Below are positions 21,010 through 31,328 of a stretch of 64,000 bases of DNA, one piece after another. Position 1 is the first letter of the stretch. Each line of letters begins with the position of its first letter. The notes beneath the pieces are model-generated. The model saw only the letters and a list, made by a program, of their open reading frames with translations. It was not told the DNA's origin and made no database searches. The stretch is from Gnetum montanum (Eukaryota; Streptophyta; Gnetopsida; Gnetales; Gnetaceae). The DNA lies in contig MNCI01011925.1 in NCBI GenBank assembly GCA_015680685.1, positions 50,020 to 114,019 on the forward strand, written 5' to 3'. The translations under genes and the position numbers were made by a program.

Positions 21010-21080
21010 TTTGAGTGGCTACACTCAGGTTCAAACCCTTGTCTTTCAACTTGAAAACCAAGCACATTACCAACACTTCA
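21010..21080 (-). mobile_element. tRNA-derived SINE relic or tRNA-like sequence
   Basis: On the minus strand, TTGGTAATGTGCTTGG (A-box-like) is followed about 30 bases later by AGGGTTTGAACCTG (B-box-like, 21026-21039). This is the split promoter of RNA polymerase III and the spacing of a tRNA without intron. No cloverleaf acceptor pairing was found, so a SINE head or decayed tRNA pseudogene is more likely than a tRNA gene. Confidence 0.4.
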
Positions 21081-21859
21081 AATGGTTGTCTTTTTCCCTT
21101 TTTATATTCTCAAACAATTTAATGAAGGTTAAGTTTTCAAACTAAGAAAAGATAAGGATTTTATTTTGGTGCAAGTGGTAGAAGCTCTAAAACATAAATT
21201 AAGAATAGTATCTTAATTTTCATTATGACTCTTGCCTTATGATATAGTGTTGTATAATTACATGTGAATGTCAAAAATGCAACATAAACATGTAATTCAA
21301 AATTGAAACTTGCTCAATGACATGGAGATTATAATTATGTTGATTTGAGATATTTTTACCAAAAATGCTTGCACCCATTATAGTCATATTTGTGGAAATG
21401 TGATAGATGCCTTATGATGTCATTATAGCTTGACTTCTATCAATGTGTTTTGAAATCATATCTATTTGCATAATAAGAAGTCCTTGATCTATTTTTGGAT
21501 GATATGATGGGTTGGCTCACCATGTAAACAAGTGCATTGAATTCAAATGTTTTAATTTATTTTCATGAATTTTGGCTTTCATGATCTAGTTGACATTGGT
21601 GGGTTTCTAAATATTCTTATCATTAAATGGAAGGCCATGAGTTTGATTTTCTTGGTAGGGATAGACCATTAGTGCATACCTTACTAGTGATAGCTTTTGG
21701 TTTATTTATTTAAAGGTCTTTGCATTTTAGCATCTCCACCCAACTACATGTGGAAAATAGTAAGATGCAATACACTCTCATGATCTTGATTAGCTATGGT
21801 TTTAGAATTCCTTTCATGGATTGTTTTTCTTAAAAAAAAAATCTATAACTCAATGATGC

Positions 21860-21928
21860 CAATTAGTATCAAACCTGTGACCTAGGTTTTCTAGACCAAG
21901 ACTCTTACTTCTAAGTTAACACCTCATT
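21860..21928 (-). mobile_element. tRNA-derived SINE relic abutting a LINE tail
   Basis: The minus strand reads TAACTTAGAAGTAAGAGTCT (A-box-like), then ACAGGTTTGATAC (B-box-like) about 40 bases later. It begins immediately after the ATGATG tail of the RTE LINE at 21929. It may be a SINE, or a tRNA pseudogene joined to the LINE end during reverse transcription. Confidence 0.4.
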
Positions 21929-22410
21929 GCATCATCATCATCCTAGCCTTATTTTAACTATATGGTGTCAACAATATGAATTCTTTTTTACCTTTCACTT
22001 GTATTAAGAGCTAAATAAACATGAATATTAAAATCTAGTGTGTTTTTCCTTATGCTAGAAAATCATGTATGTCTAGGTCTACCTTTTTGTTATTTTCTCT
22101 TAACTTTTATAAAATGACCTTTTCTGATAGGTGCATTCCCTAGCCATTTTAGCACATGGCCAAATCATATAAGATGACTTTCCTTCCTCTTCTCATCTAT
22201 AATTGCTACTCCCAAACTTTGTCTAATATGAGAAGAGTTTATTCAATCTTTCTTAGTTGTACCCAACATCCACCTTAGCATTCACATCTCTACCACAAGT
22301 ATGTGTTCATCCTAATGCCATTTGATAAGTCAACATTTGATGCCACAAAGGAATGTAGGTCTAATAGTAGTTTGGTAGAACTTTCCTTATCTTTTCATAT
22401 AGTCTTTGAT
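21929..22410 (-). mobile_element. RTE-clade LINE, 5'-truncated copy
   Basis: The minus strand encodes F-G-H-V-L-K-W-L-G-N-A-P-I-R-K-G (22115-22163), the RTE C-terminal signature, and ends in the 3' sequence GTTAAAATAAGGCTAGG with an ATGATGATG tail at 21929-21941. It is a close relative of the copy at 1901-2682, but independent of it. RT and endonuclease are absent, the usual result of incomplete target-primed reverse transcription. Confidence 0.8.
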
Positions 22411-22789
22411 GACTTTATTATTTTCCAATAGTCATGTTTATGATCACTGAAACATTTATGGATGGAATCAATTATATAAATGCATGGTTACAAGGCCATA
22501 GTATGAATTAGGTAGATATACTTCATGTTCCACTCTTTTCGTAGAAAATCTTAGTCCAACATGGACTGAATAGGAAATGATTGAAGTGTTTTCAAGGTAA
22601 AATCAATGTTTATTCTATGTGTGATCAAAGCATGTTAGTTCCATGGTGTGAAAATTTTATTTTTCTTATAGTTTTCACTCAATATTAGCTTTTACTTATT
22701 TTTCCTACTTATGTATAAGGTTGAAAGGTTTTAAAAGTTTGACAATGCAGGATAAAGGTGGTGGCCCTGTTGTGTTTATAGACTATTAA
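22411..22789. other. Unassigned stretch
   Basis: No domain or repeat recognised. Its right part may be a diverged upstream portion of the ORF2 relic that follows. Confidence 0.35.
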
Positions 22790-23925
22790 ACAATAATAGC
22801 AAGTGGAACACAATGGCGAGCTACAAGAGCAGTAGAAACAATAACAACAACAACAACAACAATAGCAAGTTCCACCACTACCATCGCAAGACTATAGACC
22901 ATCAATGAGTCATTTTTAATAGATTGCAAAGACTATCAATTGGGGAATAAGGGAGGAGGCTAACCTCTATAGATTTATTGATAATTCTATACAACTAATA
23001 GTTTTTGCTATCATGTGAATGGATAGATCTCATGGTAGTCAGGAGGAAATGCCCAAAGTTCACAATAGATCTTTGGGAATGCTGCATCATTCCAAGTGGT
23101 GTTAGAAACTAGAGAGGAAGCCATAGCTATGGCAATGCAGCACCAAGATGCAATGGGAGCAACTAAAGTGATAATGGATCACATCAAAGATTTTTTCAAT
23201 GTACCTCTTGTGCCACTAGTAGATCTAACTAGAGCCAAAGATGCTCAAATGTTAGTTGGAACCTGAATGACTCCTATAGATCATGAAGCTATGCTAGAAT
23301 GACTGCTATAAATTAGATAGGTGGTGACAAAACTTTTTGGCATCCCAAGTGATTTCATTGCAATGTAGTCAGAGATGATTGCCACAAAGGGTAAGTTAGT
23401 CATGGTAAAAACTAGGGCAAAGCATGCAAAGAATGAAATCCTCAAATTATAGGAAGAGCTTACATCCTTGAGAGTTCAATGCAAAGATCACATGTAATTC
23501 ATTGTGCATGACCAACTAGAGCAATTTAAAACTGAATAAATGAATTGCCTGATTAAGCAAAACAAAGCAAATGGAGAATGAGAAGGAGAAAGCGGTGTGG
23601 AATGCCTTAGTAACTAAAACCTAAACGTATGCACATGTTAAGGTAGTCATCATAGCCCAAGAAGGGAACAAGTAGCTTGTTAAAGATAATATGAAGTTGA
23701 CCATTGTGGAGAAACAAAAGAACATCTTAAAGGAAATAATCAACTAGTTAAGAGAAAAACTAGTGATGGTTAACCAAGATATGAGCCATCTCGCACCAGA
23801 AAATAGAATCCTCTTAATAGAGGAGGTACATGCTATCCACCAGAAATCAACTATTGAAATAATCACATGACAAAATAAGGCAAAGAAACATGAAAGGCTC
23901 AAAGAACACTTTTGTGATTAGGTGG
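22790..23925 (+). pseudogene. Second ORF2-type coiled-coil frame (relative of element A ORF2)
   Basis: The plus-strand frame is clearly homologous to codons about 330-710 of element A ORF2: for example A-M-A-M-Q-H-Q-D near 23130 against V-L-V-M-Q-H-Q-G, and IEEVHAIHQKSTIEIIT (23819-23868) against MEEV-stop-ALRQKSAIEITT. An (AAC)n run at 22836-22868 encodes a Thr stretch. Many TAG/TAA/TGA codons break it. It stops at 23925, exactly where an Athila-type LTR on the other strand begins, so the element that carried it was interrupted there. Confidence 0.65.
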
Positions 23926-24790
23926 TGTTGAGTGGTGAGTATTCCCTATGCTAAATCATATGAATTACAAGCATTCATGTGCAATGCAGGTGAATTCCAT
24001 AGACCTTAAGTTCCTAAGTACGCTAGTTTTAGGAAGTGAAATCTAATTGTGATGATCGTTGTCTTTCCAACTACACTTGTGAAGCTTAGTTGTATTGTTA
24101 AGTGTAATTGGGACACATGATTTTTGTTATTTTATATTTTTTTCACCTGTGATTGATAACAAGTTGTAACTTAATTTATTAATTAATTTAACTAATCTAA
24201 TTACTAATTAATACCTAACTATTCTAACATAAGCATCCTGTCCCACTTTCCATACACATCATGAACACATATAACACCGTTGGGTTACCAAGTGTTAAGA
24301 AATTTTGGGATTAGCAAGTGTTGTATGTTATGCTCAAAGCAGTTGTACTTATGTGTTTAGTCTATTTAGCTTAATTAGTTAATTAATTAAAGTCTTACTT
24401 ATCTTAATTAATCATGTAATTAATGAAAACATTAAATGTAGAAATAAATCATTAATCTATTCCAAGTGCTGCAAGGTAGATTAAAAGGCTCATCTTTATT
24501 ATTATTCACACTGGTGTGCTCAAGTACATCAATGCTTGAATAAAGATCCATACACTTTCTAACTCCTACTACGAGCACTCTAAAAAATATTATAACTCTC
24601 AAATGAAAAAACTCTAGGAGCTCTGCTACAACTATGATAATACTTCGTATAAACATGATGGGTGAGCACGTATTTATAGACTTTATTGTGGAGCTGTGTT
24701 GATGGGGCCCTATAAATGCAGAAAATGCTACGTCAATGTGACCCTATCAATGGGGCAACACCACATAGATGGGGTTAGGTTGAAAAGGCT
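23926..24790 (-). repeat. Athila-type LTR, 5'-truncated, minus strand
   Basis: Aligns with the LTR at 60720-61658: the shared left end TG(A/T)TGAGTG(A/G)TG, the AT-rich middle, the block TAATATTTTTTAGAGTGC with AGGAGTTAGAAAGTGTATGG on the minus strand, and a TATA box (24671-24678). On the minus strand the first 60 or so bases are missing: at 24790 the sequence switches to a 30-bp tandem repeat belonging to the neighbouring Tat element. The left flank is ORF2, not a primer site, so this is a 3' LTR, solo LTR or rearranged end. No target duplication was found. Confidence 0.75.
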
Positions 24791-24945
24791 AGTTTATAAT
24801 TGTAGCGGACTTGTTGTGCTAGTTTATAGTCATAGTGGACTTTTTGTGCTAGTTTATAGTCATAGCAGACTATCCTGTGTCAATTTATAGTCATAGCAAA
24901 CTAACTTGTACTAGTTTGTAGTCATAATGGACTATCTGTACTTAC
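24789..24945. repeat. Five tandem copies of a 30-bp unit
   Basis: The unit is roughly GCTAGTTTATAGTCATAGCG followed by GACTTTTTGT, five diverged copies ending near 24939. It lies just downstream (minus strand) of the Tat integrase end, where Tat/Ogre-type elements often hold variable tandem repeats in the 3' untranslated region. Confidence 0.7.
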
Positions 24946-24975
24946 CTTTCTTTGTCATTGATGAGGCACTACATG

Positions 24976-27900
24976 CTATGCATAGTATGAATTTAGATAT
25001 GAGTGGTTCATCAAATTGGAAAATTCTTTATCATTATGGTCAGTAAGCTTGAATGCTCCATTATCATAGGCCTTGATGATCAAGAAAGGTCCTTCCCATT
25101 TGGTTGAGAATTTGTCTATGGGTTCACAAATGACCTTGAGGACCAAGTCCTCTTTCTTGATCATTGATTGTAAGAATGTTTCTGCCATTGCATTTGTTGG
25201 TACCACTCAATTTGATCAAGTGTCTACATGTGCTCCTCCTCTATGGAGTTGAGGTCCATGATTCTCAACTTATCATTTTTCACCTTATCAATGAAGCTTG
25301 AGAGGATTACACAGAGTGATGAGACCTATAATTCAAGAGGCAAGATGGCTTTAGACCTGTAAACCAAACTGTATGGCGTGTTACCTATTGCAGTTCTTTG
25401 TGTTGTGCAGTAGGCCCAAAGTACATAGATTAGTTACTCATGCCAATGTTGTTTGCCTCTACTAAGAATCTTCTTTAAAAGATTGAATATTACCTTGTTT
25501 GTGTCCTTCACTTGGCCATTTGCTTACTAGTAGTAGGACGATGAAAAGGAATGTTTGATTCTGAAGCATTTGCAAAAGGCTTTGGTCTCAACATTACTAA
25601 ATTGTGGCCTGTTGACCATGACAATGGTCATGGGTGAACGAAAATGAAGCACTATGTTGTTAAGTATGAATTTGTAGACTTATTGTGATGTGGTCTTCCT
25701 AAGGGAAATAGCCTCAACCCACTTCATAAAATACTCAGTTGTGGTTATGATGAAGCTATGGCCTACAGATGATGTAGGTGTTATAGGCCCTATGATGTCC
25801 AACCCCCAATGTTAGAATAGCCACATGATCTATATTGTATGTAGTACAGTGGGTGGTACATGCATTAATTTACCATGCCGTTGACATTTGTCACATGGCT
25901 TGACCTTGGAGATGCAATCATTCTCCATGTATGGCCAATAGTAGCCTAAGAATCTAATCTTTATTGTCATTTCCCTAGATGCTATGTGGCCTCCACAGAG
26001 TCCCTCATGGACTTGTTCAATGATTGTCTGCACTTTGCTATCAATACCACAAGTTAGCAGTATGCCATTGTAGGATCAGTGACACAATGTGGTATCATCC
26101 ATGATGACATACTATCGCAATCATTTTTGTACTACATCCTTTTTAGTAGTCCTTAGATGCTATGAAGGTTCACCTTATAGAAGGTATGACTTGATGTCAT
26201 CATACCACTCTACTGCATGGGTTGTGCTTACTGTGGCTATAGATGCAATTTCAGTTGTTTGCATGATGGACATAGTGCAATCTACCACCGTGGTGGGAAA
26301 TGCGTGAAACATTTCAAGTGTAATGCCTAAGGCTAATGTAGCTAATGCATTGATAGTGGAATTTTCATTACGGGGGATATGCTGAACATCAACAATTGCA
26401 AATTGCTTGATTAGATGCTTCACTAGGTCACAGTCTGGTCTTAAGTATTGGGCTTTTCAAGTCTAAACCTCTATGACTTGGTTAACAACTAGTTGGAAGT
26501 CACCTCAAATCACTAGGTTTTTTTTCCTAGGCTACGAGATGCTAAGATACCCTGGAGGAGACCCTCATACTTGGCAACATTGTTGGTGCATGGAGATGCA
26601 AAATGGTACATGAAGGGTTGAATCACCCTATAGGGTAGTGTGATTACGATAGCAATACTATGCCCTTGAGAGGTTAAAGTTCCATTGAAGTGCAAGAGTG
26701 CCTTGAAGTTATTAGGCACTTAGCTTATGCTAGTGACATGCTCATCTAGAAATTCTAGATCTATTGTTGCTTGATCATCAATTGTGCAAGTCATAAGTTG
26801 TGCAACTATTGCTTGATCTTTGGTTGATTCTTGTGCAATGTAATGTAGGTCAGACTTCATTGTTATTTCTTTCCAACATGCAATGCAATTGCTCTCATAA
26901 ATATTCATTATGATTGCTTAAATTACATTGCTTTTGTAGATGATGTTGACTTAGCTACAGAATGAATAATGCCTCCACTTCTTAAGTGTAAAGACCAAGG
27001 TAGGGCAAGTATTTTCCACATCATTATACTTTGCTTCATAGGCAACTAATGCATGGCTTAAGTAGTATACTGGAACCTTAGTGCCATCATCTTGCTTTTG
27101 ACAAAGTAGAGAAGTGATGGATGTGTCTGAGATAACAAGGTGGATGTAGAATGGTTTATCTCCTTGAGGAGGGTAGACTGTTGGAAGTTAAGACAGCTCC
27201 TATTTAAGGTTGTCAAATGCCTCCTGGCATTAAGTTGTCCAGTTAAAGTGGACTCCCTTCTTGCGCAAGTGTTGCATTGGCTACAACTTTTCGATGAACC
27301 TTGTGATAAACTATCATATGAATTGCAATCTACCTTGTAACCCTTGTAACTCCTTAAGGTTGGCCGATGGTGCTAAATTGATGATGGCCTTAACCTTATC
27401 AAAGTCTATGCATATGCCTACTTTGGATACTACGAAACCTAGCATGCGACCCATCTTGATGCTTAAGATACATTTCTTAGAATTTAGCCAAAGTTCATGT
27501 TTCAAAAAATGTTTAAGCACAAGGTTTAAGTCATTTGCATGGTTTTGTGATGTCCTGGAATTAACTGCTATATCATCAATGTAATCATTGAGTAGACCTA
27601 ATAGGTAATCAGTAAAGATGTACATCATGGCTTGTTAATAGGTCACTCCTACTTTCCTGAGCTCGAAGGGTATCATTGTGTAGTAAAATGTACCCCAAGG
27701 AGTCATAAAGGTGGTATTGAGCTAGTGCTTTGGGTTGTTTCAAATTTGGTTGTACCTTAAGAACCCATTCATGAAGGACAACAAGGCATGACCAATCGTA
27801 GTATAAACCAATTGATTAATACTAGGCAATAGAAAATTATCTTTAATGGTTACCTTGTTCAAGTCCTAGAATTTTATGCAAATGTGTATACTTCCATTTT

Positions 27901-28435
27901 TCTTGGGTACAACCATGATGTTGGAGACTCATTCTGCATAGTCAATGGCTTGAATGAAACCAACTTTGTAGAGCTTAGTGATTTCATCACGAACTACCAA
28001 CACCACCTCTGGCCTAGCCTTGAAAGCTTTCTTCTTAACTAGTTTTATGTTGGGATCAAGGATTATGTTGTGTTGCACTATGCAAGGATCTAGGCTTGGC
28101 ATGTCTTCGTAAGACCATGTGAATGTCTTGATGTTTTTATTAAGTACTTTTGCAATGTTTTGGGCATGTTGAGGCTCTAACAAAGAACTAAGTTTCAATG
28201 TTTTAGCCTTGCCACTAGGTATTGTTACAGGGATTTCAATGAATGGATCCCTAGTGACATCACTTGCCTCTAGACCTAGAGCCCTGACTAGATGGTTTGG
28301 CTAGTTTAGCAGTGCCTCTACAGATGTTATGTATTCATCGTAGGTTACAGGCTCAAGGTCTAGGCATTGTGGATCAATGCATCATGTAAGATCATCATGG
28401 GGCCTGGTTAGGACTAGAGGTGAGTGAAGATGCTC
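24976..28435 (-). pseudogene. Tat-lineage pol: RT, RNase H, second RNase H-like domain, integrase
   Basis: RT starts near 28430; L-N-D-Y-I-D-D-I holds an intact Y-I-D-D (27572-27583). RNase H follows with the D-T-S-I-T-S-L-L-C-Q type motif near 27110. A second RNase H-like domain reads F-N-G-T-L-T-S-Q-G-H-S and P-C-T-N-N-V-A-K-Y-E (26513-26719), the extra archaeal-type RNase H that marks the Tat lineage. The integrase has an H-H-C-C-type zinc finger with C-D-K-C-Q-R-H-G (25830-26033) and L-D-I-I-G-P. The second catalytic Asp is mutated (M-V-N for x-D-N), and the Glu region reads Q-V-K-D. The end F-S-T-K-W-E-G-P-F-L-I is typical. Many stops and shifts: dead, but the only pol of this lineage in the window. 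Confidence 0.85.
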
Positions 28436-28589
28436 GAACCTAGTCATGTTGAGAATCCTACAGAAATCCTACAAAAAACAACCATAAAAATATCAAGCTA
28501 CAACTATCTTAATGAGAGCAATATGCATAGTTAAGGAAAAAAATGCAATAAATTTTTTTCCTAAGTATGCAAATGTGATTTTAAAGGTA

Positions 28590-28710
28590 AGGGATACATG
28601 GGCTGGTTTTAGGCCTTGGCAGGCCATGGGGTTGCCAATTTAAGGTCTTGGTGGACCATAATGTACCACTTTAAGGTCTTAGCAAACCATGATATGCACT
28701 AAATGCATCA
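28590..28710. repeat. GGCC-type spacer repeats, left block
   Basis: About three diverged units of TTTTAGGCCTTGGCAGGCCA type, each with paired GGCC/GGTC words. The same unit recurs at 42340-42670 and, reverse-complemented, in element D at 34692-34783. It lies just upstream of the Tat pol start. Confidence 0.65.
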
Positions 28711-29484
28711 TTGGAGCAAGGCATGGTGTGTCGAAAAAGCAAGTTTGACTTGGTTGCTCACTGGGCAACAAGAAAACTTCAAAATTTTTCTAAGTTTGGA
28801 GATAGCTAGAAAAATCAAAAAGATTTCTAACTCTAGTGACTACACTCACATCCAACTATGCTCTGCACTAGTGAGCATAGTCCTGAGGTAGGTAAAAAAA
28901 TTAAGTGGTCCCTAGGGATATAAAAAGCATGTTTCACCTTAGGTAAATTTTTCATTTTCATAGTTAAAAATGCAAACTCTCCAAAGTGTAGTATGGTTGT
29001 ACAAGTGTAGTCACTAGAATGTTGCATCGAAGTGGACACTAGCACCCCAATCTAACCAATGTGGATGAGGGAGAGTGAATCCTAGGACACCTTCCATGGG
29101 CATGCATAGAGGAGTGAAGGGTACCACTAACCATCAAGCACCTCAACTACACTCTACCTCCTTTTTCATTTTTTTCCTTTTCCTTGCTGCACTTAGGTGT
29201 TTGGCGATGCCTTGCCATGGCAAGGGCTACTACCATCATGGCTATTGTGGTCATTATGGCTAGGGAGAGAGGGTATGCACATGAGGGCTTTTTGTGTTTT
29301 GAGGGTTTTTCAATGGGCAATGGTGTAATGCAAGGGTTTGTATTGTGGAAACCTTGGCCACAAAAAAGGAGGGCTTATGTAGGGCTATTGAAAAGATTTT
29401 TTTTCTAGTGCATGATGGGTAGGAGATTGGGGTTTTGGCAATAGTGAAAGACCATTTCCAGTAGGACAGAGATGTGATGAAGGG
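28711..29484. other. Left flank of element D, unassigned
   Basis: Contains AAAATTTTTCTAAGTTTGG and CTATGCTCTGCACTAGTGAGCATAG-like words that recall the LTRs at 46-52 kb, so it may be part of an older Tat-type LTR that D split. The corresponding right flank is 37502-38514. No protein domain seen. Confidence 0.35.
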
Positions 29485-29489
29485 TTTAC

Positions 29490-30618
29490 TGAAACACCAC
29501 AAAATTTTTGACCTAACACTTTCAGACAAGAATCGAGCTAAGTCATGGTGCTTCCCAACATGACTAAAATTTGTGAACTTCACAAACAACATTAAACGGA
29601 GTCGAATCAAGCAAGTAAAAGTTCCTTGAGATCCATTGGAGACTACATCAACATCCGGCAACAAGAACTATAGGTTTCAAACACAAAACACTTAGTTTTG
29701 ACTAAGTAAACTTCTTGCACACAGGCCTACACACCTAGCGTGCAGCTCAGCGTGCAGCAACTTTTGGGCCCCAAAAATGAGCCAAAACATGCCAAAATTG
29801 AGTGTCTGAACCCACCAAGACCTTCACCAAGGTCCCCAGCAGCTCTCAGGCTCCTGAAAATCAAGTTTTGGGCTCCAAATAATGGGTTTCATTTCTGCAC
29901 GCCCAGCATGTACACGCTGGCATGTAGCACACTGTACAATTATAATATTCTTTGCACTTGGGCAACACAGCCATCTATCACCTGATCTAAAATCCCAACA
30001 TCCCACAGCCAATCATCCCATCTCAGATCTGGATTTAATGCCCAAACTTGTACAAAAGCCCAAATTTTTGACAAGTTCAGGGTTCAAAAATTAAGAAAAT
30101 CTTGGCAAGAATTTGGACAACCCACACTGAGAACATCCAGAACACCCATCTTGTATGTTGTACTTGGACCCTGCACGCTAAGCATACAACCTCCATGTTG
30201 TGCCTGCAATCTGAACCAACACCCTGTCACACCTCCACACCCATCAGGGCTCTTCGTCCACCTTGTGTCAGATTCACAATTACATCTAGACCGGTGCATT
30301 GTAATTTTCATTATGCAATAATATTGCTGCATTTTGAGCCAAGATTTGTTACAGTTTTCATTCGTATCACTTTATCTCTTGTTTGCATTCTTGCACGTTG
30401 ATTTACATTTTTCATACTGTTTATGTATAACCCGACATATCGTATATTAGCATATGTTGGTGAAATTCTTGTCTGATTCGTGCGCGGACCACCCAAGGTA
30501 CTCTACCTTCGTCAATTCCAGCTCGCCCTCAAGCGAAGGTAGAGTCTTCTGTGCCTATCTGTAGATCTCTTGTCATATATTTCATTCTAGCTACACATCG
30601 ACAATTTCAGACAATACA
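29490..30618 (+). repeat. Element D 5' LTR
   Basis: 1,129 bp, TGAAACACCAC to ...AATACA. Contains inverted GCACG/CGTGC words such as CACACCTAGCGTGCAGC. The start is shared with the larger LTRs at 46135 and 50496 (TGAAACACCAC), showing that D and E belong to related families. The left flank is TTTAC. Confidence 0.9.
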
Positions 30619-30623
30619 GAAAA

Positions 30624-30642
30624 TGGTGCTAGAAGGAGGGCC
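30624..30642 (+). other. Primer-binding site of element D
   Basis: TGGTGCTAGAAGGAGGGCC lies five bases after the LTR. The identical type (TGGCGCTAGAAGGAGGGCC) follows the LTR at 47935, and a variant follows the one at 52410. I cannot name the tRNA from memory with certainty. Confidence 0.75.
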
Positions 30643-30854
30643 TTTGTTTGCTTAGATCTACTCCGACCCGGCATAGATCTCTTCAGATCTACTAGTCCAT
30701 CTCATAGATCTGCTTCTTGCGATCCCAGATCTACAATCAATTTTCCCAGATCTACACTAAGTTAGCGTAGATATAACTTCGAATCTTTTAGATCTGTGCC
30801 CTGTTCAGCCACATCTGCTGCACACCCAGCGTGTATACGCTACACACCAAGCTT

Positions 30855-31240
30855 GCACGGTAGGCTTGCACGCTAAGATCTGCACGCTGAGGCCTACACA
30901 CTGAGATCTGCACACTAAGGACTACACGCTGAGGCCTGCACACTGAGATTTGCACGCTAAGGCCTACATGCTAAGATCTACACGTCGAGGCCTGCACGCC
31001 AGGCCTACATGCTGAGATCTGCACACTGAGATCTACACGTTAAGGCCTGCATGCTAAGATCTGCACGTTGAGGCCTACACGCCAGGCCTACACGCTGAGA
31101 TCTGCACGCTGAGGCCTGCATCTTGAGGCCTACATGTTGAGATTTGCATGCTGAGGCCTACACGCTGAGATCTTCATGCTGAGGCTTGCATGCTGAGATC
31201 TGCACACTGTCAGGCTAGTCTACATACTGAGATCTGCACA
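30855..31240 (+). repeat. Minisatellite in element D leader, about 15-bp units in pairs
   Basis: Roughly 25 tandem units alternating GAGGCCTGCACGCT and GAGATCTGCACGCT (a 30-bp higher-order period), with C/T and G/A variants. The unit resembles the GGCCTGCACGCCCAGCGTGC words of the element's own LTR, so it probably arose from them. It lies between the primer site and the gag start, within the transcript leader. Confidence 0.85.
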
Positions 31241-31328
31241 CTTAGAATTTTCTTCATTCATTGTCCAACACTTACCCAAATTTTCACTCGTTTATGCTGT
31301 CACATTCAAACATTTAAAACATTTTACG

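Noticed and set aside
21010-21080. Functional tRNA gene
   Set aside because: Box A and box B are present, but no acceptor stem or convincing anticodon arm could be paired.
24789-24945. CRISPR-like array
   Set aside because: The 30-bp units are directly adjacent without unique spacers and the DNA is clearly plant; it is a simple tandem repeat.
30855-31240. Telomeric or centromeric satellite
   Set aside because: The unit is not TTTAGGG, the array is under 400 bases, and it sits inside a defined retroelement leader.
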